From Ruminococcaceae bacterium UBA7030 (GTDB taxonomy: Bacteria; Bacillota; Clostridia; Oscillospirales; Acutalibacteraceae), in NCBI GenBank assembly GCA_002494125.1, contig DLBD01000032.1, positions 1 to 15,363 of the forward strand: DNA of 15,363 nt. The letters run 5' to 3'. Made by a program: the position numbers and the translations under genes. Positions 1-8,113 of this stretch are shown one piece after another (the first letter of the stretch is position 1; every line of letters begins with the position of its first letter). The notes under the pieces are model-generated. The model did no database searches. It saw only the letters and a program-made list of their open reading frames with translations, and was not told where the DNA came from.

Positions 1-2
1 AC

Positions 3-3000
3 CCTGCAACAATTATGACTGATACCGACATTGCGGATAAGGTTTATATGGAACCTCTTAATCTTGAATATGTTGCAAGAATAATCCGTCATGAAAGACC
101 TGACGCAATTCTTCCGTCACTCGGCGGTCAGACGGGACTCAACCTCGCAGTCCAGCTTGCCAAAAAAGGTATTCTTCAGGAATGTGACGTAGAAATACTC
201 GGAACAAATTTTGAAGCGATTGAAAGGGCAGAGGACAGAGAACTTTTCAAAGAACTTTGTGAAAAGCTCGGTGAGCCTGTGCTTCCGTCAGAAATTGCCG
301 AATCACTTGAAGAAGGACTTGAAGCGGCTGAAAGAATCGGTTATCCCGTTGTTCTTCGTCCTGCATTTACTCTCGGCGGTACAGGCGGGGGCTTTGCTGA
401 CGACGAGGAAGAGTGCAGGCTTATGCTTAAAAATGCACTTGCACTTTCTCCGGTTCACCAGGTGCTTGTTGAAAAAAGTATAAAGGGATATAAAGAAATT
501 GAATACGAGGTAATGCGCGACGCAAATGATACAGCCATAACTATTTGTAATATGGAAAATATTGACCCTGTCGGTGTTCATACAGGCGACTCGGTTGTTG
601 TTGCTCCTTCGCAGACTCTTACAAATAAAGAGTACCATATGCTTCGTGACTCAGCACTTCGTATTATAAGAGAGCTTAATATTGAGGGTGGATGTAATGT
701 TCAGTTTGCGCTTGATCCGCATTCCTTCAGTTATTATCTTATTGAGGTTAACCCCCGAGTTTCTCGTTCTTCTGCGCTTGCGTCAAAAGCGTCAGGATAT
801 CCTATTGCAAGAGTTTCTGCTAAGATTTCTGTGGGTATGCACCTTGACGAAATACCTATAGCGAATACTCCTGCCTCGTTTGAGCCTACTCTTGACTATG
901 TGGTAACTAAGATTGCACGCTTTCCGTTTGATAAATTTGCGGACGCAAATAACACACTTAACACTCAAATGAAAGCAACGGGCGAGGTAATGGCAATAGG
1001 AAGAACGATGGAAGAAAGTCTTCTCAAGGCTGTTCGTTCTCTTGAAACCGGCGTGTGCCACCTCTATGATAAAAAATTTGATGAATACAACACGGATGAG
1101 CTATTGGATTATATAAAGAAAGGTACTGATGACAGGCTTTTCGCAATTGCCCAGCTTATCAGGCTCGGCGTTGATTTGATTCATATTTATAACGCTACCA
1201 AGATTGATATGTTCTTCCTTGAAAAGTTCAAGAACATAGTGGATTTTGAAATGCAGTTAAATGATAATATAAACGATATAAAAACCTTGAAGGACGCCAA
1301 AAAGCTCGGCGTGTCGGATGAATATATCGCAAAGTGCTGGAATACTACTCCTGCAGATGTTTTCAAAATGAGAAAAGATAACGGAGTAATGCCCGTTTAT
1401 AAAATGATTGATACCTGCGCTTCGGAGTTCGATTCTTATGTGCCGTATTTTTATTCTACCTATGAGGAGGAAAACGAGTCAATCGTATCCGATAAGAAAA
1501 AGATTATTGTACTTGGCTCAGGACCAATTCGTATCGGACAGGGCGTTGAATTTGACTATTCAACCGTTCACGCAATCTGGTCAATTCGTGACGCAGGCTA
1601 TGAGGCTATAATTATCAATAACAATCCCGAAACTGTTTCAACTGACTATACAACCTCGGACAAACTCTATTTTGAGCCGCTTACAGTAGAGGATGTAATG
1701 AATATTATAACTCTTGAAAACCCGCTCGGTATTGTCGTTTCACTTGGCGGTCAGACTGCAATAAATCTTGCGCCTCCGCTCGATGCACTCGGTGTTCCGA
1801 TTATCGGTACGGATGTAAATGCAATCGACCGTGCCGAAAACCGTGATTCATTTGAAAAGGTTATGGAAAAACTTGGTATTCCTCAACCAAAAGGTCTTGC
1901 AGTTACAAACATTGAGGAGGGAGTAAAAGTCGCTTCTGATATAGGATATCCTGTTCTTGTCAGACCGTCCTTCGTTCTCGGCGGACGTGCAATGCAGATT
2001 GTTGCAAGCGAGGACTCACTTCGCCATTACCTTCAGACAGCGGTAGAAATTAATACAGAACAACCTGTACTTGTTGATAAGTATATTATGGGACGTGAGC
2101 TTGAGGTGGACGCTATCTGTGACGGTGAGGATGTTTTTATTCCCGGTATTATGGAACACGTTGAAAAAACCGGTGTTCACTCGGGCGACTCGATTTCAGT
2201 TTACCCGACTTTCTCGGTTTCCGATACGGTTAAAGATAAAATTATTGATTACACAGTAAAACTTGGTAAAGCGATTGGAATAATCGGTCTTTATAATATT
2301 CAGTTCATTGCTGACGATGATGATAATGTTTATGTTATTGAAGTTAATCCTCGTTCGTCAAGAACTGTACCGTTTCTTTCAAAAGCAACTTCAGTGCCGA
2401 TGGCACATATTGCTACCCAAGTTATACTCGGTCATTCACTTAAAGAACAGGGAATAGAAGAGGTTTACCCGAACGAGAAAAAGCGCTGGTATGTAAAAGC
2501 TCCTGCATTTTCCTTCTCAAAGCTTAAGGGTATGGATACCTATCTGTCTCCGGAAATGAAGTCAACAGGTGAAGCAATAGGATATGATAAATCTCTTACA
2601 AGAGCGCTTTATAAGGCTATTCAGGCGTCCGGACTTAACGTTGCAAACTACGGTACCGTTCTTGCAACTATAGCTGATAATGACAAACCGACAGCACTTC
2701 CTCTTATAAAGAGATTTTACGACCTTGGCTTTAATATTGAGGCAACAGAAGGTACTGCAAAGTATCTTAAGGAACATGGTATTCGTACAAGAGTAAGAGC
2801 AAAGCTTACGCTTGATGAAAGCGACGAAATTCTTATGGCTCTTCGTCAGGGACATATTGCATATGTTATCAATACTATTGACATTAATGCAGGCGATTCT
2901 CACTCTGACGGCTCGGAAATCAGAAGGGCAGCAGTTGAGAATAATGTAACGATGTTTACTTCTCTTGATACAGTAAAGGTCCTTTTGGATGTTCTTGAAG

Positions 3001-3038
3001 AAATCACACTTGGTGTTTCAACGATCGACGCAGAATAA
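3..3038 (+). CDS. carB: Carbamoyl-phosphate synthase large subunit, 5'-truncated
   Basis: Makes carbamoyl phosphate from bicarbonate, two ATP and ammonia delivered by the CarA glutaminase; first step of pyrimidine and arginine synthesis. The frame is open to the left edge, where PATIMTD corresponds to about residue 51 of the E. coli protein, so roughly 50 residues are missing; the ATG at 15 is internal. Counting from that ATG: first ATP-grasp with RPAFTLGGTGGG (115-126) and EVNPRVSRSSALASKASGYP (244-263), an oligomerisation region (about 350-490), a second synthetase half opening with VLGSGPIRIGQGVEFDYS (about 498), RPSFVLGGRAMQ (about 649) and EVNPRSSRTVPFLSKAT (about 776), then a C-terminal MGS-like allosteric domain with the phosphate-binding T911-x-G-T914 pair and a VINT motif. 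The C-terminal domain is divergent where E. coli has EGRPH. First gene of the visible pyr operon; 9 bases before pyrK. Confidence 0.97.
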   Translation, partial: PATIMTDTDIADKVYMEPLNLEYVARIIRHERPDAILPSLGGQTGLNLAVQLAKKGILQECDVEILGTNFEAIERAEDRELFKELCEKLGEPVLPSEIAESLEEGLEAAERIGYPVVLRPAFTLGGTGGGFADDEEECRLMLKNALALSPVHQVLVEKSIKGYKEIEYEVMRDANDTAITICNMENIDPVGVHTGDSVVVAPSQTLTNKEYHMLRDSALRIIRELNIEGGCNVQFALDPHSFSYYLIEVNPRVSRSSALASKASGYPIARVSAKISVGMHLDEIPIANTPASFEPTLDYVVTKIARFPFDKFADANNTLNTQMKATGEVMAIGRTMEESLLKAVRSLETGVCHLYDKKFDEYNTDELLDYIKKGTDDRLFAIAQLIRLGVDLIHIYNATKIDMFFLEKFKNIVDFEMQLNDNINDIKTLKDAKKLGVSDEYIAKCWNTTPADVFKMRKDNGVMPVYKMIDTCASEFDSYVPYFYSTYEEENESIVSDKKKIIVLGSGPIRIGQGVEFDYSTVHAIWSIRDAGYEAIIINNNPETVSTDYTTSDKLYFEPLTVEDVMNIITLENPLGIVVSLGGQTAINLAPPLDALGVPIIGTDVNAIDRAENRDSFEKVMEKLGIPQPKGLAVTNIEEGVKVASDIGYPVLVRPSFVLGGRAMQIVASEDSLRHYLQTAVEINTEQPVLVDKYIMGRELEVDAICDGEDVFIPGIMEHVEKTGVHSGDSISVYPTFSVSDTVKDKIIDYTVKLGKAIGIIGLYNIQFIADDDDNVYVIEVNPRSSRTVPFLSKATSVPMAHIATQVILGHSLKEQGIEEVYPNEKKRWYVKAPAFSFSKLKGMDTYLSPEMKSTGEAIGYDKSLTRALYKAIQASGLNVANYGTVLATIADNDKPTALPLIKRFYDLGFNIEATEGTAKYLKEHGIRTRVRAKLTLDESDEILMALRQGHIAYVINTIDINAGDSHSDGSEIRRAAVENNVTMFTSLDTVKVLLDVLEEITLGVSTIDAE

Positions 3039-3047
3039 GGAAAAGAA

Positions 3048-3776
3048 ATGTATAAAGAAAATATTTACAAAATTTGCGAAAATAAACCCCTTACAGAATC
3101 TGTTTTCAAAATGGTGCTTACGGGCGATACAAAATATATCACCGCTCCCGGACAGTTTATCAATATTAAGCTTGAAGGTAAGTTCTTAAGAAGACCTATA
3201 TCCGTATGTGACTGTGACGAAAATACTATTACCATTCTTTATAAGGTAGTTGGCGAAGGTACAAAGCAGATGTCTGAAATGCAGGTGGGCGAAAGTCTTG
3301 ATATCTTAACAGGACTTGGTAACGGCTTTTCAATTACAGAATGCAGAAAGCCACTTTTAATCGGCGGCGGTGTCGGCGTTCCTCCTCTTTATATGCTTTG
3401 TAAGAGGCTTGTTGAAAACGGCGCTTCTCCTACTGTCATTCTCGGCTTTAATACTAAGGATGAAGTTTTTTACGAGGATGAATTTAGATCGCTTGGTGTG
3501 AATACGCTTGTAACAACAGTCGACGGTTCGTATGGCATTAAGGGCTTTGTTACCGATGCATTTACAGACGGCTATGACTATTTTTATACCTGCGGTCCTA
3601 TGCCGATGTTCAAAGCTATCGAAGCAAAGGCTAAAACCTCCGGTCAATATTCTTTTGAAGAGCGAATGGGCTGCGGTTTCGGTGCCTGTATGGGATGCTC
3701 CTGCAAAACAAAATACGCAAATAAAAGAATTTGCAAGGACGGTCCCGTTCTTTTCAGAGAGGAGATAGTATGGTAG
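3048..3776 (+). CDS. pyrK: Dihydroorotate dehydrogenase B, electron-transfer subunit
   Basis: A 242-residue FAD/2Fe-2S protein that passes electrons from PyrD-bound FMN to NAD+ in the class 1B enzyme. Ferredoxin-reductase-like FAD domain with RRPISV at 48-53; NAD-binding domain with GGGVGVPPL at 106-114 and the CGPMPM motif at 182-187; C-terminal cluster site C209, C214, C217 and C229 in the spacing known for B. subtilis PyrK, with an extra C219. The start ATG at 3048 follows AAGGAA, which overlaps the carB stop codon. The last seven bases overlap the start of pyrD, as expected for subunits of one heterotetramer. Length and motifs are typical of the family. Confidence 0.96.
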   Translation: MYKENIYKICENKPLTESVFKMVLTGDTKYITAPGQFINIKLEGKFLRRPISVCDCDENTITILYKVVGEGTKQMSEMQVGESLDILTGLGNGFSITECRKPLLIGGGVGVPPLYMLCKRLVENGASPTVILGFNTKDEVFYEDEFRSLGVNTLVTTVDGSYGIKGFVTDAFTDGYDYFYTCGPMPMFKAIEAKAKTSGQYSFEERMGCGFGACMGCSCKTKYANKRICKDGPVLFREEIVW

Positions 3777-4681
3777 ATTTATCTGTTAACCTTGCCGGAA
3801 TGATAATGGATAATCCGGTTGTTCCGGCTTCCGGTACCTTCGGATTTGGTAAGGAGTTTAAGGATTTTTATGATATAAATATGCTTGGCTCGTTCTCTTT
3901 TAAGGGTACTACAAAAGAAGAACGCTTTGGTAATCCCACTCCGAGAATTGCGGAATGTACCTCGGGAATGATTAATGCAGTCGGACTTCAGAACCCCGGC
4001 GTTCACCATGTTGTTGAGCATGAGCTTGTTGAAATGAAAGAGTATTTTCATAAAAGAGTTATTGCTAACGTGTCGGGTTTTTCAGTTGATGACTACGCAT
4101 ATACCTGCGAGCTTCTCGATAAGGAAGAGCAAGTTGGTATATTGGAGGTAAATGTATCTTGCCCTAACGTTCACGGAGGAGGAATGTCATTTGGTACCAG
4201 TGCCGCCGCAGCTGCTGAGGTTACAAAAGCAGTAAAAGCAGTAACACATAAGCCTGTGTTTATAAAACTTTCTCCCAACGTTACTGATATCGCAGAGATT
4301 GCCCTTGCCTGCGAAGAGGCGGGTGCTGACGGTATATGTCTTATAAACACTCTTCTCGGAATGAGAATTGATATAAATAAAAGACAGCCTGTTATCGCAA
4401 ATAAAATGGGCGGTTTCAGCGGTGACGCCGTATTTCCTGTTGCAGTAAGAATGGTTTATCAGGTTTCAAAGGCGTGCAGTATTCCTGTTATGGGATGCGG
4501 AGGTGTTTCGAGTGCGAGAGATGTTATCGAAATGATGATGGCAGGTGCGACTGCCGTTCAGGTTGGAGCAGCGAATCTCGTAAATCCCTATGCCTGTAAG
4601 GATATTATCGAGGCTCTTCCGATTGAGTGTGAAAAGCTCGGTATTGTTAAAATCAGTGATATTATAGGAGTGATTGATTAA
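3770..4681 (+). CDS. pyrD: Dihydroorotate dehydrogenase class 1B, catalytic subunit
   Basis: Oxidises dihydroorotate to orotate on FMN and hands electrons to PyrK. The frame is open further upstream (to 3731), but the ATG at 3770 follows a strong GAGAGGAGA site and begins MVDLSVNLAGM, the usual class 1 N-terminus, giving 303 residues. GTFGFG near residue 22 lies in the FMN barrel; NVSCPNVHGGG carries the catalytic cysteine at C131; KMGGFSG and GCGGVSSARDV followed by AGATAVQVGAAN form the FMN phosphate-binding end. The catalytic cysteine, instead of the serine of class 2 enzymes, and the adjacent pyrK both identify class 1B. Its start overlaps pyrK by 7 bases and its TAA overlaps the pyrF ATG by one base, so translation is probably coupled. 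Confidence 0.96.
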   Translation: MVDLSVNLAGMIMDNPVVPASGTFGFGKEFKDFYDINMLGSFSFKGTTKEERFGNPTPRIAECTSGMINAVGLQNPGVHHVVEHELVEMKEYFHKRVIANVSGFSVDDYAYTCELLDKEEQVGILEVNVSCPNVHGGGMSFGTSAAAAAEVTKAVKAVTHKPVFIKLSPNVTDIAEIALACEEAGADGICLINTLLGMRIDINKRQPVIANKMGGFSGDAVFPVAVRMVYQVSKACSIPVMGCGGVSSARDVIEMMMAGATAVQVGAANLVNPYACKDIIEALPIECEKLGIVKISDIIGVID

Positions 4682-5379
4682 TGGGTAAGGACGTAATTGT
4701 TGCATGTGATTTCTCTTCGGCAGAGGACACATTTGCTTTTCTTGACAGATTTACAGATGTAAAGCCCTTTGTAAAAATAGGTATGGAGCTTTATTATTCA
4801 GAAGGTCCGTCAATAGTTAAGGAGATTAAGAAGAGGGGACACAAAATTTTTCTCGACTTAAAGCTTCATGACATTCCGAATACGGTGAAAAAATCAATGG
4901 CAGTGCTTTCAAGACTTGATGTCGATATGACAAATCTTCACGCTGCGGGTACTGTTGATATGATGAAGGCTGCAGTTGAAGGACTGACAAGAGAAGACGG
5001 CACAAGACCTATTCTTATCGCTGTAACTCAGCTTACTTCAACAAGCGAAGAGCGTATGCAAAACGAGCTTTTGATTAACGCTTCTATTAATGATACAATT
5101 GTTAAGTATGCGCAAAATGCTAAGGAAGCAGGGCTTGACGGCGTTGTGTGTTCTCCGCTTGAAGCGGGTATGGTTAAGGATGCGTGCGGTTGTGAGTTTA
5201 TCACAGTGACTCCGGGTGTGCGTTTTGCAGACGGTGACATAGGTGATCAGGTAAGAGTAACTACTCCCGAAAAAGCAAAACAGATTGGGTCTGACTATAT
5301 AGTTGTAGGAAGACCGATTACCGCTGCGGCAGATCCTGTTGAAGCGTACAAGAGATGTGTTGAAGAGTTTGTAGGATAG
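4681..5379 (+). CDS. pyrF: Orotidine 5'-phosphate decarboxylase
   Basis: Catalyses the last step to UMP, decarboxylation of OMP. At 232 residues it is close to the roughly 239 of the B. subtilis enzyme. The signature FLDLKLHDIPNT supplies the catalytic D59-x-K61-x-x-D64 array, with K32 in VKIGME completing the charged network. Near the C-terminus, TPGVRFADGDIGDQ and YIVVGRPIT form the phosphate-binding loops of the half-barrel dimer. The start codon shares one base with the pyrD stop (TAATG), consistent with re-initiation. It belongs to the group I prokaryotic family and nothing about it looks unusual. Confidence 0.97.
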   Translation: MGKDVIVACDFSSAEDTFAFLDRFTDVKPFVKIGMELYYSEGPSIVKEIKKRGHKIFLDLKLHDIPNTVKKSMAVLSRLDVDMTNLHAAGTVDMMKAAVEGLTREDGTRPILIAVTQLTSTSEERMQNELLINASINDTIVKYAQNAKEAGLDGVVCSPLEAGMVKDACGCEFITVTPGVRFADGDIGDQVRVTTPEKAKQIGSDYIVVGRPITAAADPVEAYKRCVEEFVG

Positions 5380-5388
5380 GAGAAAAAT

Positions 5389-6045
5389 ATGGAAGCATAT
5401 AAAAGAGAATTTATTGAGTTTTTAGAGAATGCAGGAGTTCTCAAGTTTGGCGATTTTACGGCAAAAAGCGGTAGAAAAATTCCGTATTTCATAAACGCCG
5501 GAGATATTAAAACAGGCGACCAAATCAGAAAACTTGGTGAGTTTTATGCAAAGGCTTATTTTGATAAGCTCGGAAAAAAGAATGCTGTGCTTTACGGCCC
5601 GGCATACAAGGGTATACCGATTGCTGTTTCCGTTGCGGTTGCTCTTTCCGAAAACGGACTTGACGTTCCGTTCTTTTTTAATCGCAAGGAAGAAAAGGAC
5701 CACGGCGAGGGCGGTGTTTTTGTCGGCTACAAACCGTCAGCGGGCGAAGAAATAGTCATCGTTGAGGATGTTGTTACTGCAGGAACGGCAATTCGTGAAA
5801 GCATGTCTATTCTTTCTTCTCTTGAAGGCACAAAGGTTTCTGCAGTGTTTGTAATGGTGGACAGAAAAGAAAAAGGAAAAACAGATAAGTCCGCTATAGC
5901 AGAGGTTGGCGATGAGTATGGTTTTCCTGTTTACTCTGTTGTCGATGTTTACGATATAATTGAATATCTTGAAGAGGATGAAAAGAACAGAGAAAATGTT
6001 GAAAGGATTAAAAACTATCTCTCTGTAAACGGTGCAAAGCAATAA
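5389..6045 (+). CDS. pyrE: Orotate phosphoribosyltransferase
   Basis: Joins orotate to PRPP to give OMP, the substrate of PyrF encoded just upstream. At 218 residues it is typical. The PRPP-binding motif IVIVEDVVTAGTA spans about 122-134 and holds the acidic pair E126-D127; the flexible catalytic loop rich in K, H and E (NRKEEKDHGEGG) is at 98-109; FTAKSGRKIPYF near 23-34 is the N-terminal orotate/pyrophosphate-site segment of the family. An AGGAGA Shine-Dalgarno at 5378-5383 overlaps the pyrF stop and sets the start at 5389. The gene sits between pyrF and pyrB in the same operon. Confidence 0.96.
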   Translation: MEAYKREFIEFLENAGVLKFGDFTAKSGRKIPYFINAGDIKTGDQIRKLGEFYAKAYFDKLGKKNAVLYGPAYKGIPIAVSVAVALSENGLDVPFFFNRKEEKDHGEGGVFVGYKPSAGEEIVIVEDVVTAGTAIRESMSILSSLEGTKVSAVFVMVDRKEKGKTDKSAIAEVGDEYGFPVYSVVDVYDIIEYLEEDEKNRENVERIKNYLSVNGAKQ

Positions 6046-6061
6046 GTGAAAGGAACAAAAA

Positions 6062-6988
6062 ATGCGTCATTTACTTGATACTACTGATTTATCGCTTGAA
6101 GAAATAGATAATATGATTTCTCTTGCGATGGACATAATCTCAGACGGTGAGAAATATGCCCATATCTGCGATGGCAAAAAACTCGCAACTCTGTTTTTTG
6201 AGCCGTCAACAAGAACAAGATTGTCTTTTGAAGCCGCTATGATGGAGCTTGGAGGTAACGTTCTCGGCTTTTCAGAGGCAGGCTCATCATCAGCTGCAAA
6301 GGGTGAAAGTGTTGAAGATACCGTGCGTATGGTTTCATGTTATGCCGATATAATTGCTATGCGCCATCCGCTTGAAGGCGCTCCGAGAGTTGCAAGTTTC
6401 AAAACCGGTGTGCCGATTATTAATGCTGGTGACGGTGGTCATGCTCATCCGACGCAGACTCTTACAGACCTCCTTACTATTTACAGGGAGAAGGGTACGT
6501 TTGACAATCTTACAATCGGACTTTGCGGCGACCTTAAATTCGGAAGGACTGTTCATTCACTCATAAAAGCAATGAGCAGATATAAAAATGTTTCATTTGT
6601 TCTTATTGCTCCAAAAGAACTTCAGGTGCCGGATTATATCATTAAGGATGTACTTGAGCCAAGCGGCGCAAGTTATGTTCAGGTTGAAGATATGGAAAGC
6701 GAGATGCCTAATCTCGATATCCTTTATATGACAAGAATTCAGCGTGAGCGTTTCTTTTCCGAAGAGGAATATCTAAAGCATAAGGATGCGTTTATTCTTG
6801 ATATGGCAAAGCTTAAAAATGCAAAAGAAAGCCTTACTATTATGCATCCGCTCCCGCGAGTTAATGAAATTACTACTGAAGTTGACGATGACCCGAGAGC
6901 GAAATACTTTGTCCAGGCACTTAACGGAAAATACATACGTATGGCTCTGATAATTACTCTTCTAAAATGGGGAGGTGCTCTTAAATGA
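6062..6988 (+). CDS. pyrB: Aspartate carbamoyltransferase, catalytic chain
   Basis: Condenses carbamoyl phosphate with aspartate to give carbamoyl aspartate. The 308-residue chain has the carbamoyl-phosphate loop STRTR at 49-53, the mobile loop lysine in the GSSSAAKGES stretch (K80), HPTQTLTDL at 129-137, the aspartate-site segment MTRIQRERF at 223-231 and HPLPR at 262-266. These are all the expected active-site groups, so it should be active. The neighbouring pyrI shows it belongs to the catalytic/regulatory holoenzyme type rather than the free trimer of B. subtilis. AAAGGA at about 6049 serves its start; its last four bases (ATGA) overlap pyrI. Confidence 0.97.
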   Translation: MRHLLDTTDLSLEEIDNMISLAMDIISDGEKYAHICDGKKLATLFFEPSTRTRLSFEAAMMELGGNVLGFSEAGSSSAAKGESVEDTVRMVSCYADIIAMRHPLEGAPRVASFKTGVPIINAGDGGHAHPTQTLTDLLTIYREKGTFDNLTIGLCGDLKFGRTVHSLIKAMSRYKNVSFVLIAPKELQVPDYIIKDVLEPSGASYVQVEDMESEMPNLDILYMTRIQRERFFSEEEYLKHKDAFILDMAKLKNAKESLTIMHPLPRVNEITTEVDDDPRAKYFVQALNGKYIRMALIITLLKWGGALK

Positions 6989-7398
6989 ATATAGATTCGA
7001 TCGAAAACGGTTATGTTATAGACCATATTCCTGCAGGAAAGGGTATGCGTGTTTATGAGGTTTTAAGACTTTCTGAGCTCAAGTGTCAGGTTGCTATTAT
7101 AACTAATGCAAAATCACAGAAAAATACGACCAAGGATATTATTAAAATCAACGAGCTTATTGACATCGACCTTAATCTTATTGCCTATATCGCTCCAAAT
7201 GCTACGGTGAATATTATTAAGGACAATGTAAGAGTTGAAAAAAAGAAGTTAACCTTACCGAAAACGCTTAAAAATGTCGTAAGGTGTCCTAATCCAAGAT
7301 GTATTTCCAACAATGAAAGCATCGACCACATATTCACTCTTACTGATGACAATGGTACATACCGCTGTATATATTGCGAAACTAAGGCGAAATATTAA
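6985..7398 (+). CDS. pyrI: Aspartate carbamoyltransferase, regulatory chain
   Basis: A non-catalytic subunit that binds nucleotide effectors and links catalytic trimers into an allosteric enzyme. The 137-residue protein has an N-terminal allosteric domain with GYVIDHIPAGKGMRV (9-23; the E. coli counterpart is GTVIDHIPAQIGFK) and YIAPNATVN (68-76), then a C-terminal zinc domain with C101-x4-C106 and C128-x2-C131, the same four-cysteine arrangement as E. coli PyrI. It is a little shorter than the E. coli chain (about 153), lacking the C-terminal extension. The start overlaps the pyrB stop (ATGA), with GGGGAGGTG at 6969-6977 inside pyrB as ribosome site, which suits stoichiometric synthesis. Last gene of the operon. 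Confidence 0.96.
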   Translation: MNIDSIENGYVIDHIPAGKGMRVYEVLRLSELKCQVAIITNAKSQKNTTKDIIKINELIDIDLNLIAYIAPNATVNIIKDNVRVEKKKLTLPKTLKNVVRCPNPRCISNNESIDHIFTLTDDNGTYRCIYCETKAKY

Positions 7399-7401
7399 AA
7401 G

Positions 7402-7440
7402 CAAAACACCTCGGACGAGCGGGGTGTTTTGTTATGTTTA
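7402..7440 (+). terminator. Intrinsic terminator of the pyr operon
   Basis: CAAAACACCTC (7402-7412) pairs with GGGGTGTTTTG (7421-7431), 11 pairs including one T-G wobble, with an 8-base loop, then a moderately T-rich TTATGTTTA. It lies four bases after the pyrI stop, the expected position for ending the operon transcript. Confidence 0.85.
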
Positions 7441-7446
7441 TAGGTT

Positions 7447-7460
7447 TATACACTTGTATA
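7447..7460. promoter_or_regulatory. Dyad over the tetR-type gene's -35 box, putative operator
   Basis: TATACA (7447-7452) and TGTATA (7455-7460) form a perfect inverted repeat with a 2-base spacer. The right arm covers the predicted -35 box TTGTAT of the downstream regulator gene. TetR-family proteins commonly repress their own promoters by binding such dyads, so this is a candidate autoregulatory operator; binding is inferred. In so AT-rich a region a short dyad can also arise by chance. Confidence 0.4.
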
Positions 7461-7482
7461 TTTTTACCTTTTGTGTTATATT
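7454..7482 (+). promoter_or_regulatory. Predicted sigma-A promoter of the TetR-family gene
   Basis: -35 TTGTAT at 7454-7459 and -10 TATATT at 7477-7482 are separated by 17 bases. The implied start of transcription, near 7489, leaves only a short leader before the AGAGGTG ribosome site at 7492-7498. It lies directly after the pyr operon terminator, so the regulator is probably transcribed independently of the pyr genes. Confidence 0.5.
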
Positions 7483-7505
7483 TTTTACGAAAGAGGTGAA
7501 ACTCT

Positions 7506-8087
7506 ATGCCTAAAAGCGGTAAGCTCTCCTGTTCATACCGGACTCAGAAAAAGATTGCTGAATCCATGAAAGAGCTTATGAAGAAAAACTCATTTGATAA
7601 GATATCAATATCTGATATAACTTCAAACTGCTCAATTCATCGCCAGACCTTTTATTATCACTTTAACGATAAATATGAACTTCTTGAGTGGATAATATAT
7701 AATGAACTTGTAGAACCTTTAATTAACGGATTTACACTTGATAATATGTATGAACGTTTTGAAATTATGTTTTCCACCATGAAAAGGGATGAAATGTTTT
7801 TCAAGTCTGCATTCAAGGTAAGTCATGAATGGTTTGCGTTGTATCTCAATAACACAATAACTAAAGAGTTTTCAAAAATAGTAGTAAGTATTAATGACGA
7901 AAACGGTACGACATTTGAAAGCCAGAAGGATATACTTATAACATCGCAGTTTATAAGCTATGGCATTACCGGAGTAGTTTATAACTGGGCAATGAACGGT
8001 ATGAAAGAAACTCCGCAGAATCTGACTGAAAGCCTAAAGAATATAGTTTCAGGTGTCAAACGTCTTGCCAATCGAACAAATAATTAA
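7506..8087 (+). CDS. TetR/AcrR-family transcriptional regulator
   Basis: A 193-residue DNA-binding regulator. The N-terminal TetR helix-turn-helix domain runs from about 12 to 60, with DKISISDITSNCSIHRQTFYYHFNDKYELL (about 31-60) containing the recognition helix and the invariant Y-x-HF-x-x-K-x-x-L pattern. The C-terminal part (about 70-185) is helical and unlike TetR itself; the overall pattern resembles the DhaS-like group in low-GC Gram-positives, but no dihydroxyacetone kinase genes are near, so the ligand and targets are unknown. AGAGGTG at 7492-7498 supports the ATG at 7506. It has its own promoter and terminator, with a dyad over the -35 box suggesting autoregulation. Neighbours are functionally unrelated pyr genes upstream and a convergent ligase-like gene. 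Confidence 0.9.
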   Translation: MPKSGKLSCSYRTQKKIAESMKELMKKNSFDKISISDITSNCSIHRQTFYYHFNDKYELLEWIIYNELVEPLINGFTLDNMYERFEIMFSTMKRDEMFFKSAFKVSHEWFALYLNNTITKEFSKIVVSINDENGTTFESQKDILITSQFISYGITGVVYNWAMNGMKETPQNLTESLKNIVSGVKRLANRTNN

Positions 8088-8112
8088 GGGATGTCATCGA
8101 CATCCCTTTTTT
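8086..8112. terminator. Terminator between convergent genes
   Basis: GGGATGTC (8088-8095), a 3-base loop and GACATCCC (8099-8106) are followed on the + strand by six T. The hairpin abuts the regulator's TAA, and the opposite gene's stop codon begins two bases past the T run. In the - direction the stem is followed by TTAATTATTTGTT, so it may also stop the opposing transcript. Confidence 0.88.
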
Positions 8113-8113
8113 G

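Noticed and set aside
2562..2903. Open frame on the - strand within carB (and similar antisense frames in other pyr genes)
   Set aside because: These mirror real coding regions, give cysteine- and lysine-rich low-quality translations, lack ribosome sites and match no domain.
3731..3769. Upstream extension of pyrD from an earlier start at 3731
   Set aside because: It lies deep within pyrK and has no good ribosome site, whereas the ATG at 3770 follows GAGAGGAGA and gives the normal class 1 DHOD N-terminus.
7506..8087. Naming the regulator DhaS
   Set aside because: The pattern is similar, but no dihydroxyacetone kinase genes are in view, and TetR-family members cannot be named from the HTH domain alone.
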